Origin: an uncultured Streptococcus sp.
GTDB lineage: Bacteria; Bacillota; Bacilli; Lactobacillales; Streptococcaceae
Direction of reading: 5' to 3'
NCBI RefSeq assembly: GCF_938020365.1
Contig: NZ_CALIIB010000067.1
Location: 1-11,732, forward strand
DNA length: 11,732 nucleotides
How positions within the stretch are numbered: the first letter of the stretch is position 1; every line of letters begins with the position of its first letter. A program made the translations under genes and the position numbers. Of this stretch, positions 1 to 6,110 are shown piece after piece. The notes beneath the pieces were generated by a model, which saw only the letters and a list, made by a program, of their open reading frames with translations, did no database searches and was not told the DNA's origin.

Positions 1-2153
1 TGGTAGTCAGTTGCCTTCATAAAGGCAAAATGGCCAAAATGATTCTCATTGACTGATGCGAGCTTGACAGGCTTGCCACCCAGCTCTATACTGCCACCAG
101 GGCTAACTCTAGCTATGCGGGCCAATTTATCCGAAACAACTATACCGTCCTTGAGAGTCAACTTTTGCTGGTTGTCAGGACTTTCTAACGAGATGAAAGG
201 TTCAAAATTTTCCTTGTCCGTAACCATTAAAGTGACTGACTCTGTTTCTTTTTTTCCTTTGTATTTCTCCGTCAAGGTTTCACTATGGATTTCCTGATAG
301 GCTGCAATCGAGTCATCTGCCAACATCTTTTTCAGCTTGTCTTGCTCAGCTTGATTCTCCCCAGGATTGGCAGCGACAATCAAGTCGTATCGCAGAATCT
401 CTTCAAACTGACGTTTGGGAATACCACCAATAGAAGACTGAAGTCCTAGGCCGGCAAAGAGCAGGGCAACCGAACCCGCCACACCAAAGATAGTCATAAA
501 CATCCGCTGCTTATAGCGAAAGATATTGCGAGCTGTGACCTTCTGAGTAAAGCTAAGACGTCGCCAGATAAAGGGCAGTCTTTCCAAGAAAATCTTGGAG
601 CCCTTGACCGGTGGCTTGGGCAAAAGCAAGTGAGCTGCTTCTTCTGTTAGCTCCCGTCTCGCCACCAAATAGGCAGGGAGAACGCTGGAAAGAAGGGAAA
701 GCCCAAGGGCCAGTAAACTATAGGAAATATAAAAATATGCATGAGGGGCAGAAAGCACCATCCCTCTGGTAATAATAGAAGAAATCACTCCAGACAAGAA
801 ATAATGCCCCAGCAGAATCCCTATGAGGGTACCTAGACTCCCCGCCACCAAACCGTAAAGGGCAAACTTGCGAATGATATCTCGGCTATGATAGCCTAGA
901 GCCTTGAAGACGCCTGCATTTGTTCGCTCCTCATCGACAAAGCGAGTCATGGTGGTAAAGGTCACTATAGCTGCCACCAAATAGAGCACCACTGGGAAAA
1001 TATTACCAATCAACGCAATACTATTCATGGAGTTTTTATACATATGATAGCCATTCCCACCTGGCAGAGACTTGCGGTCATAGCTATGATAGGCCGGCTC
1101 TTTCAAACGACTAAGGTTTGCCTTAGCGTCAGCTAGCTTGTCCTTGCTAGCTGATAAGTCTTTTTCCGCCTGAGCTAGCTCTGCTTTTTTCTGATTGAGC
1201 TGGGATTCAGCTTCCTGAATCTGCTGCTGGCTCTGGCTGAGCTGAGCAGGAGCTAGGATAGAAACAGCTTGGGCTGCATCTAGCTGGGTTTTTTGCTGGT
1301 CTAGCTGACTCTGAGCTTGCTCTAATTGTTTTTTACCTTGGGTCAGTTCGCTCTCAGCCTGAGCAATCTTATCTTGGCCCTTCTGAATGGTGCTTTTGGC
1401 ATCTGCCTCTAATCGCTTAAAGCGAGCCGCTCCGTTATCTTCCAGGCTCTTGTCCAAAGCAGTCTGGTGCTGCTCCAAACGCTCCTGATAGCTTTCAGAG
1501 AAGGGAGCCAGCTTTTCTAAATCATGATAGCGCAGGCGAGCAATACTGTAAACATCTGTATCAAAGGCCTTGGGGCTAACTACAGCATAGGCTGATAAAG
1601 CCCCACTACCACTAGTCGCATTGCCTAGATTTCTATCAGACCAGATCTCTGCCGAGTTGACAAATCCTGCGACCTTATAGGTCTTGTTTTTTAGAACTGA
1701 CCGACTGCCTGCTTTTTCGGTCAGATGAATCTCCTGACCAAGCTTATATTTTTTTGACCAAAAGCTAGCCAGAGCAATTTCTTGATCAGTCTTGGGAAGA
1801 CGGCCTGAGACCACTTGAAAGTTTGAAATATCCTTGGTATCTGAGAATATTCGGAGAGCCTCCTCATCTACGGTGACATCTGTCAGATAGCCAAACTCGA
1901 CATCAGCTCCCTTGATAGCTTCCAGCTCTTTCTGATCCGCCTTATCCAAACCATAGTCCGCCATAACGGCCAAGTCCATGGTTCGCTGCTCTTTCAAGTA
2001 ATCTGTTGCTGTTCTGCGCATATTGGGTGGAGCGACCTTGATCCCCACAAGAGCTAAAGAGCCCAGCATCATGAGGATTAAAATAGATAGGAAACGTCCT
2101 TTAGAGCTAGTGAAGGAGCGCAGAATATCTTTCCAATAAATCTTTCTATTCAT
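1..2153 (-). CDS. FtsX-family ABC transporter permease, 3' end cut off by the window edge
   Basis: This reading frame is open from the ATG at 2153 to the left edge, giving 717 codons without a stop, so the C-terminus is missing. Visible layout: a short cytoplasmic N-terminus; TM1 at about residues 21-38; a large external region; a Gln/Ala/Lys/Glu-rich coiled coil at about 243-352; TM2-TM4 at about 382-405, 428-454 and 471-496; a linker; TM5 at about 549-575; and the start of a second external domain running off the window. This is the duplicated FtsX/MacB-type plan, in which each half has an extracellular loop and a helix bundle. About one further helix bundle is expected beyond the edge. The gene starts one base after the stop of the ATPase gene, so the two are surely co-transcribed and probably translationally coupled. 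Such permeases export or extract hydrophobic compounds or peptides at the membrane; the substrate cannot be told from sequence. The divergent TetR gene suggests drug or lipid-like ligand control. Confidence 0.9.
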   Translation of the reverse strand, partial: MNRKIYWKDILRSFTSSKGRFLSILILMMLGSLALVGIKVAPPNMRRTATDYLKEQRTMDLAVMADYGLDKADQKELEAIKGADVEFGYLTDVTVDEEALRIFSDTKDISNFQVVSGRLPKTDQEIALASFWSKKYKLGQEIHLTEKAGSRSVLKNKTYKVAGFVNSAEIWSDRNLGNATSGSGALSAYAVVSPKAFDTDVYSIARLRYHDLEKLAPFSESYQERLEQHQTALDKSLEDNGAARFKRLEADAKSTIQKGQDKIAQAESELTQGKKQLEQAQSQLDQQKTQLDAAQAVSILAPAQLSQSQQQIQEAESQLNQKKAELAQAEKDLSASKDKLADAKANLSRLKEPAYHSYDRKSLPGGNGYHMYKNSMNSIALIGNIFPVVLYLVAAIVTFTTMTRFVDEERTNAGVFKALGYHSRDIIRKFALYGLVAGSLGTLIGILLGHYFLSGVISSIITRGMVLSAPHAYFYISYSLLALGLSLLSSVLPAYLVARRELTEEAAHLLLPKPPVKGSKIFLERLPFIWRRLSFTQKVTARNIFRYKQRMFMTIFGVAGSVALLFAGLGLQSSIGGIPKRQFEEILRYDLIVAANPGENQAEQDKLKKMLADDSIAAYQEIHSETLTEKYKGKKETESVTLMVTDKENFEPFISLESPDNQQKLTLKDGIVVSDKLARIARVSPGGSIELGGKPVKLASVNENHFGHFAFMKATDY

Positions 2154-2154
2154 A

Positions 2155-2856
2155 TCAATACTCCAATGTACTTATATCCTGAGGCTCTTCATTGACTGTA
2201 ACACTTTTGACTCTCGCGTCATGCATGCGAATAACCCGGTCAGCAATGGGAGCCAAGGCAGCATTGTGGGTCACGATAATCACCGTCGCCCCTTGATTGC
2301 GGGACATATCCTGTAAAATTTGCAGCACTTGCTTGCCGGTATTGTAGTCCAAAGCCCCTGTCGGCTCATCGCAGAGCAAAATCTTAGGATTTTTTGCCAC
2401 AGCCCGAGCAATAGAGACCCGCTGCTGCTCCCCACCTGACAACTGCGCTGGAAAATTATTGAGGCGATTTTCCATACCAACTGCGGTTAGAACGGCCACT
2501 GGATCTTGAGCATCCTTGACAATCTCCGAAGCCAATTCGACATTTTCCTTGGCCGTCAGATTAGGCACCAAATTGTAAAACTGAAAGACGAAGCCCACAT
2601 CATTGCGACGATAGTCCGTCAGCTGGTGGGAATTGTAGTCAGCAATATTCTGACCGTCTATCAGAATGTCTCCCTCATCATTGGTATCCATACCGCCGAG
2701 AATATTGAGCACTGTTGACTTACCGGCACCAGAAGCACCCAGGATAATGACCAGTTCCCCCTTTTCAATCTCAAAAGAAATATCATGATTGGCGACAATT
2801 TCCGTGTCACCTACCTGATAACGTTTAAAGCTATGTTTCATTTCAATATAAGCCAT
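2155..2856 (-). CDS. ABC transporter ATP-binding protein (MacB/LolD-type)
   Basis: This 233-residue ATPase energises the adjacent permease at the inner face of the membrane. All nucleotide-binding motifs are present: Walker A GASGAGKS at 40-47, Q-loop Q92, signature LSGGEQQ at 139-145, Walker B ILLCDEP at 159-165 and the H-loop His at 197. The length and the sequence after Walker B (TGALD) are typical of the MacB/LolD/YknY group, which pairs with FtsX-type permeases. I start at the ATG at 2856 because it is preceded by an AAAGGAGAG ribosome site. A TTG seven codons upstream (2877) keeps the frame open, but it overlaps that site and has none of its own. The gene is first in a two-gene operon with the permease. 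It is transcribed from a promoter facing the divergent tetR gene and has a TetR-type operator between promoter and start codon. Confidence 0.94.
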   Translation of the reverse strand: MAYIEMKHSFKRYQVGDTEIVANHDISFEIEKGELVIILGASGAGKSTVLNILGGMDTNDEGDILIDGQNIADYNSHQLTDYRRNDVGFVFQFYNLVPNLTAKENVELASEIVKDAQDPVAVLTAVGMENRLNNFPAQLSGGEQQRVSIARAVAKNPKILLCDEPTGALDYNTGKQVLQILQDMSRNQGATVIIVTHNAALAPIADRVIRMHDARVKSVTVNEEPQDISTLEY

Positions 2857-2865
2857 GTCATTTTC

Positions 2866-2874
2866 TCTCCTTTT
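2866..2874 (-). promoter_or_regulatory. Ribosome binding site that decides the ATPase start
   Basis: AAAGGAGAG on the minus strand lies nine bases before the ATG at 2856. It would fall inside the coding region if the TTG at 2877 were used, so the shorter protein is preferred. Confidence 0.75.
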
Positions 2875-2890
2875 CAAACCCCATCTTCTT

Positions 2891-2911
2891 AAATAGACAA
2901 GGTGTTGATTC
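2891..2911. promoter_or_regulatory. Probable TetR operator O1 (imperfect)
   Basis: This is an imperfect inverted repeat, AAATAGACA - AGG - TGTTGATTC, matching the perfect operator at 2960-2980 at 17 of 21 positions. It covers the -35 hexamer of the tetR promoter (2905-2910). It also lies just downstream of the predicted start point of the ABC operon. A bound dimer here could block both genes. The site is seen in the sequence; binding by the neighbouring TetR protein is inferred. Confidence 0.65.
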
Positions 2912-2933
2912 TAAATCACAGATATTATATAAT
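2905..2933 (+). promoter_or_regulatory. SigA-type promoter of the tetR gene
   Basis: TTGATT (2905-2910), a 17-base spacer and a consensus TATAAT (2928-2933) point toward tetR, predicting a start near 2940 and a leader of about 60 bases. The -35 lies within operator O1, and operator O2 lies in the leader, which is the usual arrangement for autorepression. Confidence 0.75.
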
Positions 2934-2952
2934 GAGCTTAGACAAAAAGCAA
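2924..2952 (-). promoter_or_regulatory. Promoter of the ABC transporter operon, sharing its -10 with the tetR promoter
   Basis: On the minus strand TATAAT occupies 2929-2924, with a weak TTGCTT at 2952-2947 and a 17-base spacer. The -10 is part of the 10-base perfect palindrome ATTATATAAT (2924-2933), whose other strand supplies the tetR -10. The two promoters therefore compete for the same DNA. The -35 is poor, so basal expression is probably low. Confidence 0.6.
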
Positions 2953-2959
2953 TAATCAA

Positions 2960-2980
2960 AAATCAACAAAGTGTTGATTT
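2960..2980. promoter_or_regulatory. Probable TetR operator O2 (perfect palindrome)
   Basis: AAATCAACA (2960-2968), spacer AAG, TGTTGATTT (2972-2980) form a perfect 9-bp inverted repeat. It lies 19 bases upstream of the tetR start, inside its predicted leader, and just upstream of the -35 of the divergent ABC promoter. Its centre is 69 bp from that of O1. Size, symmetry and place fit a TetR dimer site; which protein binds is inferred from proximity. Confidence 0.75.
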
Positions 2981-2998
2981 AAGTAAAAAGGAAGAAAA

Positions 2999-3562
2999 AT
3001 GGTCCAGAAACGAAAAACTAGCACCAAGGAAGACATCAAAGAAGCCTTGATTCAGCTACTATCTGAGGAAAGGTTTGATAATATCTCCATCAGCAAACTC
3101 TGCAAGCGGGCTGGGATTAACCGCGGCACCTTCTACCTCCACTACCAAGATAAGTATCAGATGATTGATAGCCTCAAAAGCGACATCATTTCTCAACTTT
3201 ATAGTTATAGTCTTTTTGAAGAAGAAGGCGAATATTCCAAACAGTTCATGATAGCCAAATTTCATATACTGCGTGCTAATGAACGTCTGATCAATGCCCT
3301 GACTAGAAGCCATTATATTGACTTTCGCGGAGCTATTCGGGAATTCATAACCAGTATCATTCTGAGCGACAAGCAAAAAGCTGCTACCCAGCGTTTTTTA
3401 GAGGAGAGCTTTCACATCCCTCAGAAATACGCCTTGGAAATCTTCCTATCCAGTGTTGAGGGGATTATTTCTCTTTGGATAGCCGGCGGAGCTCAGGAAG
3501 AGCCTGAAGAAATTACTCAAATGATCCTAGCCACCTACAATTATGATTATTGGAAATCATAA
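2999..3562 (+). CDS. TetR/AcrR family transcriptional regulator
   Basis: This 187-residue protein has an N-terminal TetR-type helix-turn-helix at about residues 29-48 (ISISKLCKRAGINRGTFYLHY), with the family hallmark G-x-FY-x-HY and a following K. The rest is a helical ligand-binding and dimerisation domain that is not conserved enough to name a ligand. The ATG at 2999 has an AAGGAAG ribosome site five bases upstream (2988-2994). The gene is divergent from the ABC operon, and the gap contains two matching inverted repeats. It most likely represses both itself and the transporter, with derepression when a transported or toxic compound binds. The family and DNA-binding role are secure; the target and inducer are inferred. 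Confidence 0.92.
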   Translation: MVQKRKTSTKEDIKEALIQLLSEERFDNISISKLCKRAGINRGTFYLHYQDKYQMIDSLKSDIISQLYSYSLFEEEGEYSKQFMIAKFHILRANERLINALTRSHYIDFRGAIREFITSIILSDKQKAATQRFLEESFHIPQKYALEIFLSSVEGIISLWIAGGAQEEPEEITQMILATYNYDYWKS

Positions 3563-3593
3563 CCAGCACTCCACTTTTATAGATGAGAACTCA

Positions 3594-3621
3594 AAAAGGC
3601 ACAGAGTAATCTGTGCCTTTT
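3594..3621. terminator. Bidirectional intrinsic terminator between tetR and the U32 gene
   Basis: The arms AAAAGGCACAGA (3594-3605) and TCTGTGCCTTTT (3610-3621) enclose a four-base GTAA loop. T-rich sequence follows on the plus strand and the A-run before it acts as the T-run on the minus strand. It sits between two convergent genes and can serve both. Confidence 0.88.
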
Positions 3622-3692
3622 CTTAAAACATTTCTGGTGAGCAAATAGTTTTTTGGTGATGCCCACTTAGATAAAGGCAACAAAATCCTGTC

Positions 3693-4622
3693 CTATTTCA
3701 CCATGTCTGGATCGTAATCATAAAATCCTGTATCGAGGAAACGATTCTTCGGATGTAATTTGTGAAGTAGCTCATCTAGCAAGAAAGCTTGGTCATGGCT
3801 AAATTCACCTTTTTCAATCAGATCTCTTGCCTGAACAAAGAGCTTAGCAATCTCAACAAAATTCTGACCAGGAGTATAGAGACCTTCCAATTTCCAATGA
3901 GTAAATCCATGGTCAACCAATTCTGTCAACTTGGTCATCAAATCCAAGTCATTATTGGCGAAAATGTGAGTCCCATGCTTGTCCTCAAAGATCGAATAAT
4001 GGCTCTGAGGATCGCTCGGTTCCGCAAGAAAGAGATCCCTCTCTCTTGATTTCGCATCATCGATGTGTGTAAAGTTATAATAATTTTGCAAAAGCGGACG
4101 TTTAGAGTGGTGGATAACGCTTGCGCCATAAACTAGGACTTCTGCTGGAATCTCAAGAATTTCTGGCATTTTAAAGAGTTCTGCCGATGGAATTTCCCGC
4201 GCCAAAACAGCTTCTGATACCCCAGCATTCTTGCCCCAAAAATTAATCTGGCGGCTGCTGGTAACCATGGTCGAAGCATCATAAATCGTTTTCAACTTAT
4301 AACCATCCCGCTGCAAGACGTAGAATACACCTGCATCCCCAACGGTGATATAGTCTACCTCAATCTCCTGAAGAAAATCCAAATAAGGCTTGATCTGGTC
4401 CATCATGTCCTGATGCATCAAAGCATTGACGGCAACTGTCATTTCTTTTCCTGCCTGATGAACCATTTGTGAGATACGATTTAATTCGTCATAAGTGAAG
4501 TTATGCGGTAAACGAAGACCGTATTTTTCCTCACCGACATAAATACGATCTACTCCTGCTTCCAATAAGGCTTGAACTTGTTCTATACTTTCAGCTGTTG
4601 CTGTTATGATTATATTTTTCAT
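3693..4622 (-). CDS. U32 family protein (peptidase U32-like; possible TrhP1-type tRNA hydroxylation factor)
   Basis: This 309-residue protein begins with the alpha/beta-barrel start typical of U32 proteins (AGVDRIYVGEEKYGLRLP at about 22-39). Conserved landmarks follow, including EVLVYGASVIHH at 161-172, where the family signature usually lies, and WKLEGLYTPGQNFVEI at about 243-258. U32 members were named as collagenases, but several are now known to act in RNA or quinone hydroxylation. From memory, Bacillus YrrN (TrhP1) is about this length and acts with YrrO in 5-hydroxyuridine formation at tRNA position 34. I infer a similar role here but cannot confirm it. No larger U32 partner lies in this window. 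The protein contains no cysteine, so the cluster-binding or signature cysteines of other members are absent. The ATG has no Shine-Dalgarno sequence; see the promoter at 4629-4637. Confidence 0.85.
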   Translation of the reverse strand: MKNIIITATAESIEQVQALLEAGVDRIYVGEEKYGLRLPHNFTYDELNRISQMVHQAGKEMTVAVNALMHQDMMDQIKPYLDFLQEIEVDYITVGDAGVFYVLQRDGYKLKTIYDASTMVTSSRQINFWGKNAGVSEAVLAREIPSAELFKMPEILEIPAEVLVYGASVIHHSKRPLLQNYYNFTHIDDAKSRERDLFLAEPSDPQSHYSIFEDKHGTHIFANNDLDLMTKLTELVDHGFTHWKLEGLYTPGQNFVEIAKLFVQARDLIEKGEFSHDQAFLLDELLHKLHPKNRFLDTGFYDYDPDMVK

Positions 4623-4628
4623 ATCATT

Positions 4629-4637
4629 ATTATACCA
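4629..4637 (-). promoter_or_regulatory. Extended -10 promoter giving a predicted leaderless U32 mRNA
   Basis: TGGTATAAT on the minus strand matches the extended -10 consensus TGnTATAAT exactly. No good -35 is present 17 bases upstream (AATCAT). The -10 ends seven bases before the A of the ATG at 4622, so transcription should begin at or within a base or two of the start codon. No purine-rich ribosome site lies between. Confidence 0.65.
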
Positions 4638-4680
4638 AAAAAATAGGATTTATGATTTCTTAATTCGATTTTATTCGTTT

Positions 4681-4697
4681 TGTAACTATCTTGTAAT
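4681..4697 (+). promoter_or_regulatory. WalR/VicR-type box upstream of the DUF3270 gene
   Basis: TGTAAC - TATCT - TGTAAT matches the published WalR (YycF/VicR) consensus TGTWAH-N5-TGTWAH at every constrained position and with exact spacing. It ends 22 bases before the -10 hexamer at 4720-4725, around -50 to -35 relative to the predicted start. That position suits an activator. Binding is inferred. Confidence 0.55.
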
Positions 4698-4716
4698 ATA
4701 TCTAATCATAGAAACA

Positions 4717-4725
4717 TGATAGAAT
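4717..4725 (+). promoter_or_regulatory. Extended -10 promoter of the DUF3270 gene
   Basis: TGATAGAAT matches TGn followed by a one-mismatch -10 (TAGAAT). There is no -35 at standard spacing, consistent with dependence on an extended -10 or on an activator at the WalR-type box. The start is predicted near 4732, leaving about 20 bases of leader with a GGAGAG ribosome site. Confidence 0.55.
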
Positions 4726-4751
4726 GATAAGGTACTACTAGGAGAGAGACA

Positions 4752-5039
4752 ATGGCTGTAAGAGATTTTAAACAGTTTGAATCAGCGCCCCTGCATGATT
4801 CGACAGAACAAACTAAGGAAATATCCTATCAAGAATACCTGCCCCAAGCAGAATCAGTATCACAATTACGTGAGCTATTTTTCTTTATAAATATCGCTTT
4901 ATTCTGTATTTTGACAGTCTTTTTTAGCTTTATTTTTTTGTCTGCAAAGATGAGCACCTTTCTATCTTTCTCACTTGCTATTATCCTAAGTCTTATGATC
5001 ATTCAAGGATATCGCACTGTTCGAAGAAAGAGACATTAA
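4752..5039 (+). CDS. Small two-helix membrane protein (DUF3270-like)
   Basis: This 95-residue protein has a polar N-terminal 40 residues rich in Glu and Gln, then two hydrophobic segments at about 43-66 and 68-87, and a short basic tail (RTVRRKRH). By the positive-inside rule both ends are probably cytoplasmic with a hairpin in the membrane. It resembles the DUF3270 family, which I recall as streptococcal and of unknown function. The ATG at 4752 follows an AGGAGAGAG ribosome site. It stands alone, divergent from the U32 gene and ending in its own terminator. A WalR-type box in its promoter hints at a cell-wall-linked role, but nothing in the protein shows an activity. Confidence 0.8.
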   Translation: MAVRDFKQFESAPLHDSTEQTKEISYQEYLPQAESVSQLRELFFFINIALFCILTVFFSFIFLSAKMSTFLSFSLAIILSLMIIQGYRTVRRKRH

Positions 5040-5057
5040 TTATCTACGAATTAAATC

Positions 5058-5081
5058 AAACGAGATCGAAAGATCTCGTTT
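5058..5081. terminator. Intrinsic terminator after the DUF3270 gene
   Basis: The arms AAACGAGATC (5058-5067) and GATCTCGTTT (5072-5081) enclose a stable GAAA tetraloop and are followed by a T-rich run on the plus strand. It lies between two convergent genes. On the minus strand the tail is less T-rich, so it may also stop the C39 lipoprotein gene, but less efficiently. Confidence 0.85.
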
Positions 5082-5090
5082 TTCTTTTCT

Positions 5091-5930
5091 TTACCAAGCG
5101 TAATTTGGTTCCTGACAAGCACACATAGCTGCCAATAATTCTTCTGGAGTTACCTTTTTCAGCCCTCTATAGACTGGATCCTGAACGGTGTAAGACGGAT
5201 CAATGTAATAAACTGCAAGGACATCACTGCCGTCTGCTGATAATTCATAGCCCGTCCCCACAACATTGTGTTCACCCTTGTGGCCTGGGTAGATGGAGGC
5301 ATTATCAATCGTATAGTAGAGCGGATAGCCATCATCAATATTCTTGCGCAGGCGCTCCTTAAAGAGTCGCATATCCTCAGAATTCGGGGCGCTACTAGTC
5401 ACTGTAGCAAGATGATAGCCTGCTTGGCCTGCTGGCACTTCCGCATAACCAAATAAATATTGATTTAAGACACGGATTGCATTGACATTATGGGTGCCGA
5501 AAGTCTCATCGGTCCCCATCGCTCGTGCCAATTCTTCCTGACTAGCCTGAACGCCCCTGTAAGCTAAAATCATACTGACAGAGGTCGGTGCGCAAGTATT
5601 CCAAGCTCGCTGGATCTGCATAGGAACTTCCAGGCGCTTTCTGATTGGAGAAGACGTTTCTTTACTAGAAGGCTGCGTCTCCTCCTCTCTGACCTTTTCA
5701 CTGGTCTGACTGGAACTTTCCGACTCCGCAGAAGCAGAACTCTGGCTAGGGCTAGATTGATTAGCACTAGCTTGACTACTGCTAGCTGTTTTCGAGCGGG
5801 CTTGACTCGTGCTCGAAGCTTTAGAAGAGTCAGTGCTTCCAGACTGAGGGGACTCTGAAGCTTTCTGCCGAGAACAGGCTAGTAAGCAGCAGCATAAACC
5901 AAGCAAGGCAAGTACTTTTAGATTTTTCAT
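5091..5930 (-). CDS. Lipoprotein with Ser-rich stalk and C39-like cysteine peptidase domain
   Basis: This 279-residue protein has a lipoprotein signal peptide with a hydrophobic core at 4-18 and lipobox LLAC, making Cys19 the lipidation site. Three cysteines sit in the core (13-15). A Ser/Gln/Glu-rich, low-complexity stalk at about 20-95 should hold the catalytic part away from the membrane. The C-terminal domain resembles the C39_2-like papain-fold family: catalytic Cys113 in WNTCAPTS, a likely oxyanion Gln at 107, His221 in GEHNVVGTGY and Asp244 in YYIDPSY. It is therefore a surface-anchored, probably active cysteine peptidase. The substrate is unknown; there is no transporter domain, so it is not a classical bacteriocin exporter. 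The gene is monocistronic, with its own SigA promoter, an overlapping cre-like site and an unusual G7 ribosome site. Confidence 0.85.
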   Translation of the reverse strand: MKNLKVLALLGLCCCLLACSRQKASESPQSGSTDSSKASSTSQARSKTASSSQASANQSSPSQSSASAESESSSQTSEKVREEETQPSSKETSSPIRKRLEVPMQIQRAWNTCAPTSVSMILAYRGVQASQEELARAMGTDETFGTHNVNAIRVLNQYLFGYAEVPAGQAGYHLATVTSSAPNSEDMRLFKERLRKNIDDGYPLYYTIDNASIYPGHKGEHNVVGTGYELSADGSDVLAVYYIDPSYTVQDPVYRGLKKVTPEELLAAMCACQEPNYAW

Positions 5931-5935
5931 ACCAA

Positions 5936-5945
5936 CCCCCCCTTT
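5936..5945 (-). promoter_or_regulatory. G7 homopolymer within the ribosome binding site of the C39 lipoprotein gene
   Basis: On the minus strand an A-run leads into seven consecutive G (5942-5936), followed by TTGGT and the ATG at 5930. The AAGGGGG core can pair with the anti-Shine-Dalgarno using a G-U pair. It is the only candidate ribosome site, and its spacing depends on the tract length. Confidence 0.6.
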
Positions 5946-5952
5946 TATTTAT

Positions 5953-5968
5953 ATGATAACGCTTTCTT
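5953..5968. promoter_or_regulatory. cre-like CcpA site over the -10 of the C39 lipoprotein promoter
   Basis: The minus strand reads AAGAAAGCGTTATCAT. Against the catabolite-responsive consensus WTGNAANCGNWNNCAW the only constrained mismatch is the T at the second position. The central CG and both half-sites are kept. A site covering the -10 would act by repression when CcpA is bound to HPr-Ser-P. Function is inferred. Confidence 0.6.
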
Positions 5969-5981
5969 TGCCAAAAATCAA
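5953..5981 (-). promoter_or_regulatory. SigA-type promoter of the C39 lipoprotein gene
   Basis: TTGATT (5981-5976), a 17-base spacer and TATCAT (5958-5953) give a standard promoter. The predicted start lies close to 5946, just upstream of the G-rich ribosome site. The -10 is overlapped by a cre-like site. Confidence 0.65.
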
Positions 5982-6053
5982 GTTAGCCGAGGAGAAACTA
6001 AATAGTAGTAATTTTTGCTTCCTATACCACTGCAGCAAAGCTCCAATTCGAAC

Positions 6054-6090
6054 AAAAAATGAGGCTTGGACTCTTTTGTCCCAGCCTCAT
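6054..6090 (-). terminator. Strong terminator of the hprK-lgt-DUF948-YtxH operon
   Basis: On the minus strand ATGAGGCTGGGAC (6090-6078) pairs with GTCCAAGCCTCAT (6071-6059) across a six-base loop, with one G-U pair, and is followed by a run of six T. This GAGGCTGGGAC hairpin is, from memory, a recurrent terminator sequence in streptococcal genomes. Confidence 0.88.
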
Positions 6091-6110
6091 CTTGTATATC
6101 TAGTTTGAAT

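Noticed and set aside
49..297. 82-residue plus-strand reading frame
   Set aside because: It lies antisense inside the permease coding region, has no ribosome site and no recognisable sequence. The same holds for the other antisense frames over hprK, tex, the SprT gene and the U32 gene.
2857..2877. TTG at 2877 as the ATPase start
   Set aside because: It lies inside the strong ribosome site of the ATG at 2856 and has no site of its own.
4672..4679. ComX (cin-box) promoter element, minus strand AACGAATA; similar words at 5045-5052 and 9806-9813
   Set aside because: Each differs from TACGAATA by one base, and none has the flanking T-rich context or the right distance to a competence-type gene.
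5091..5930. Bacteriocin-processing ABC exporter peptidase
   Set aside because: The C39-like fold is present, but there are no transporter or ATPase domains and the protein is a secreted lipoprotein, so it does not process leader peptides inside the cell.
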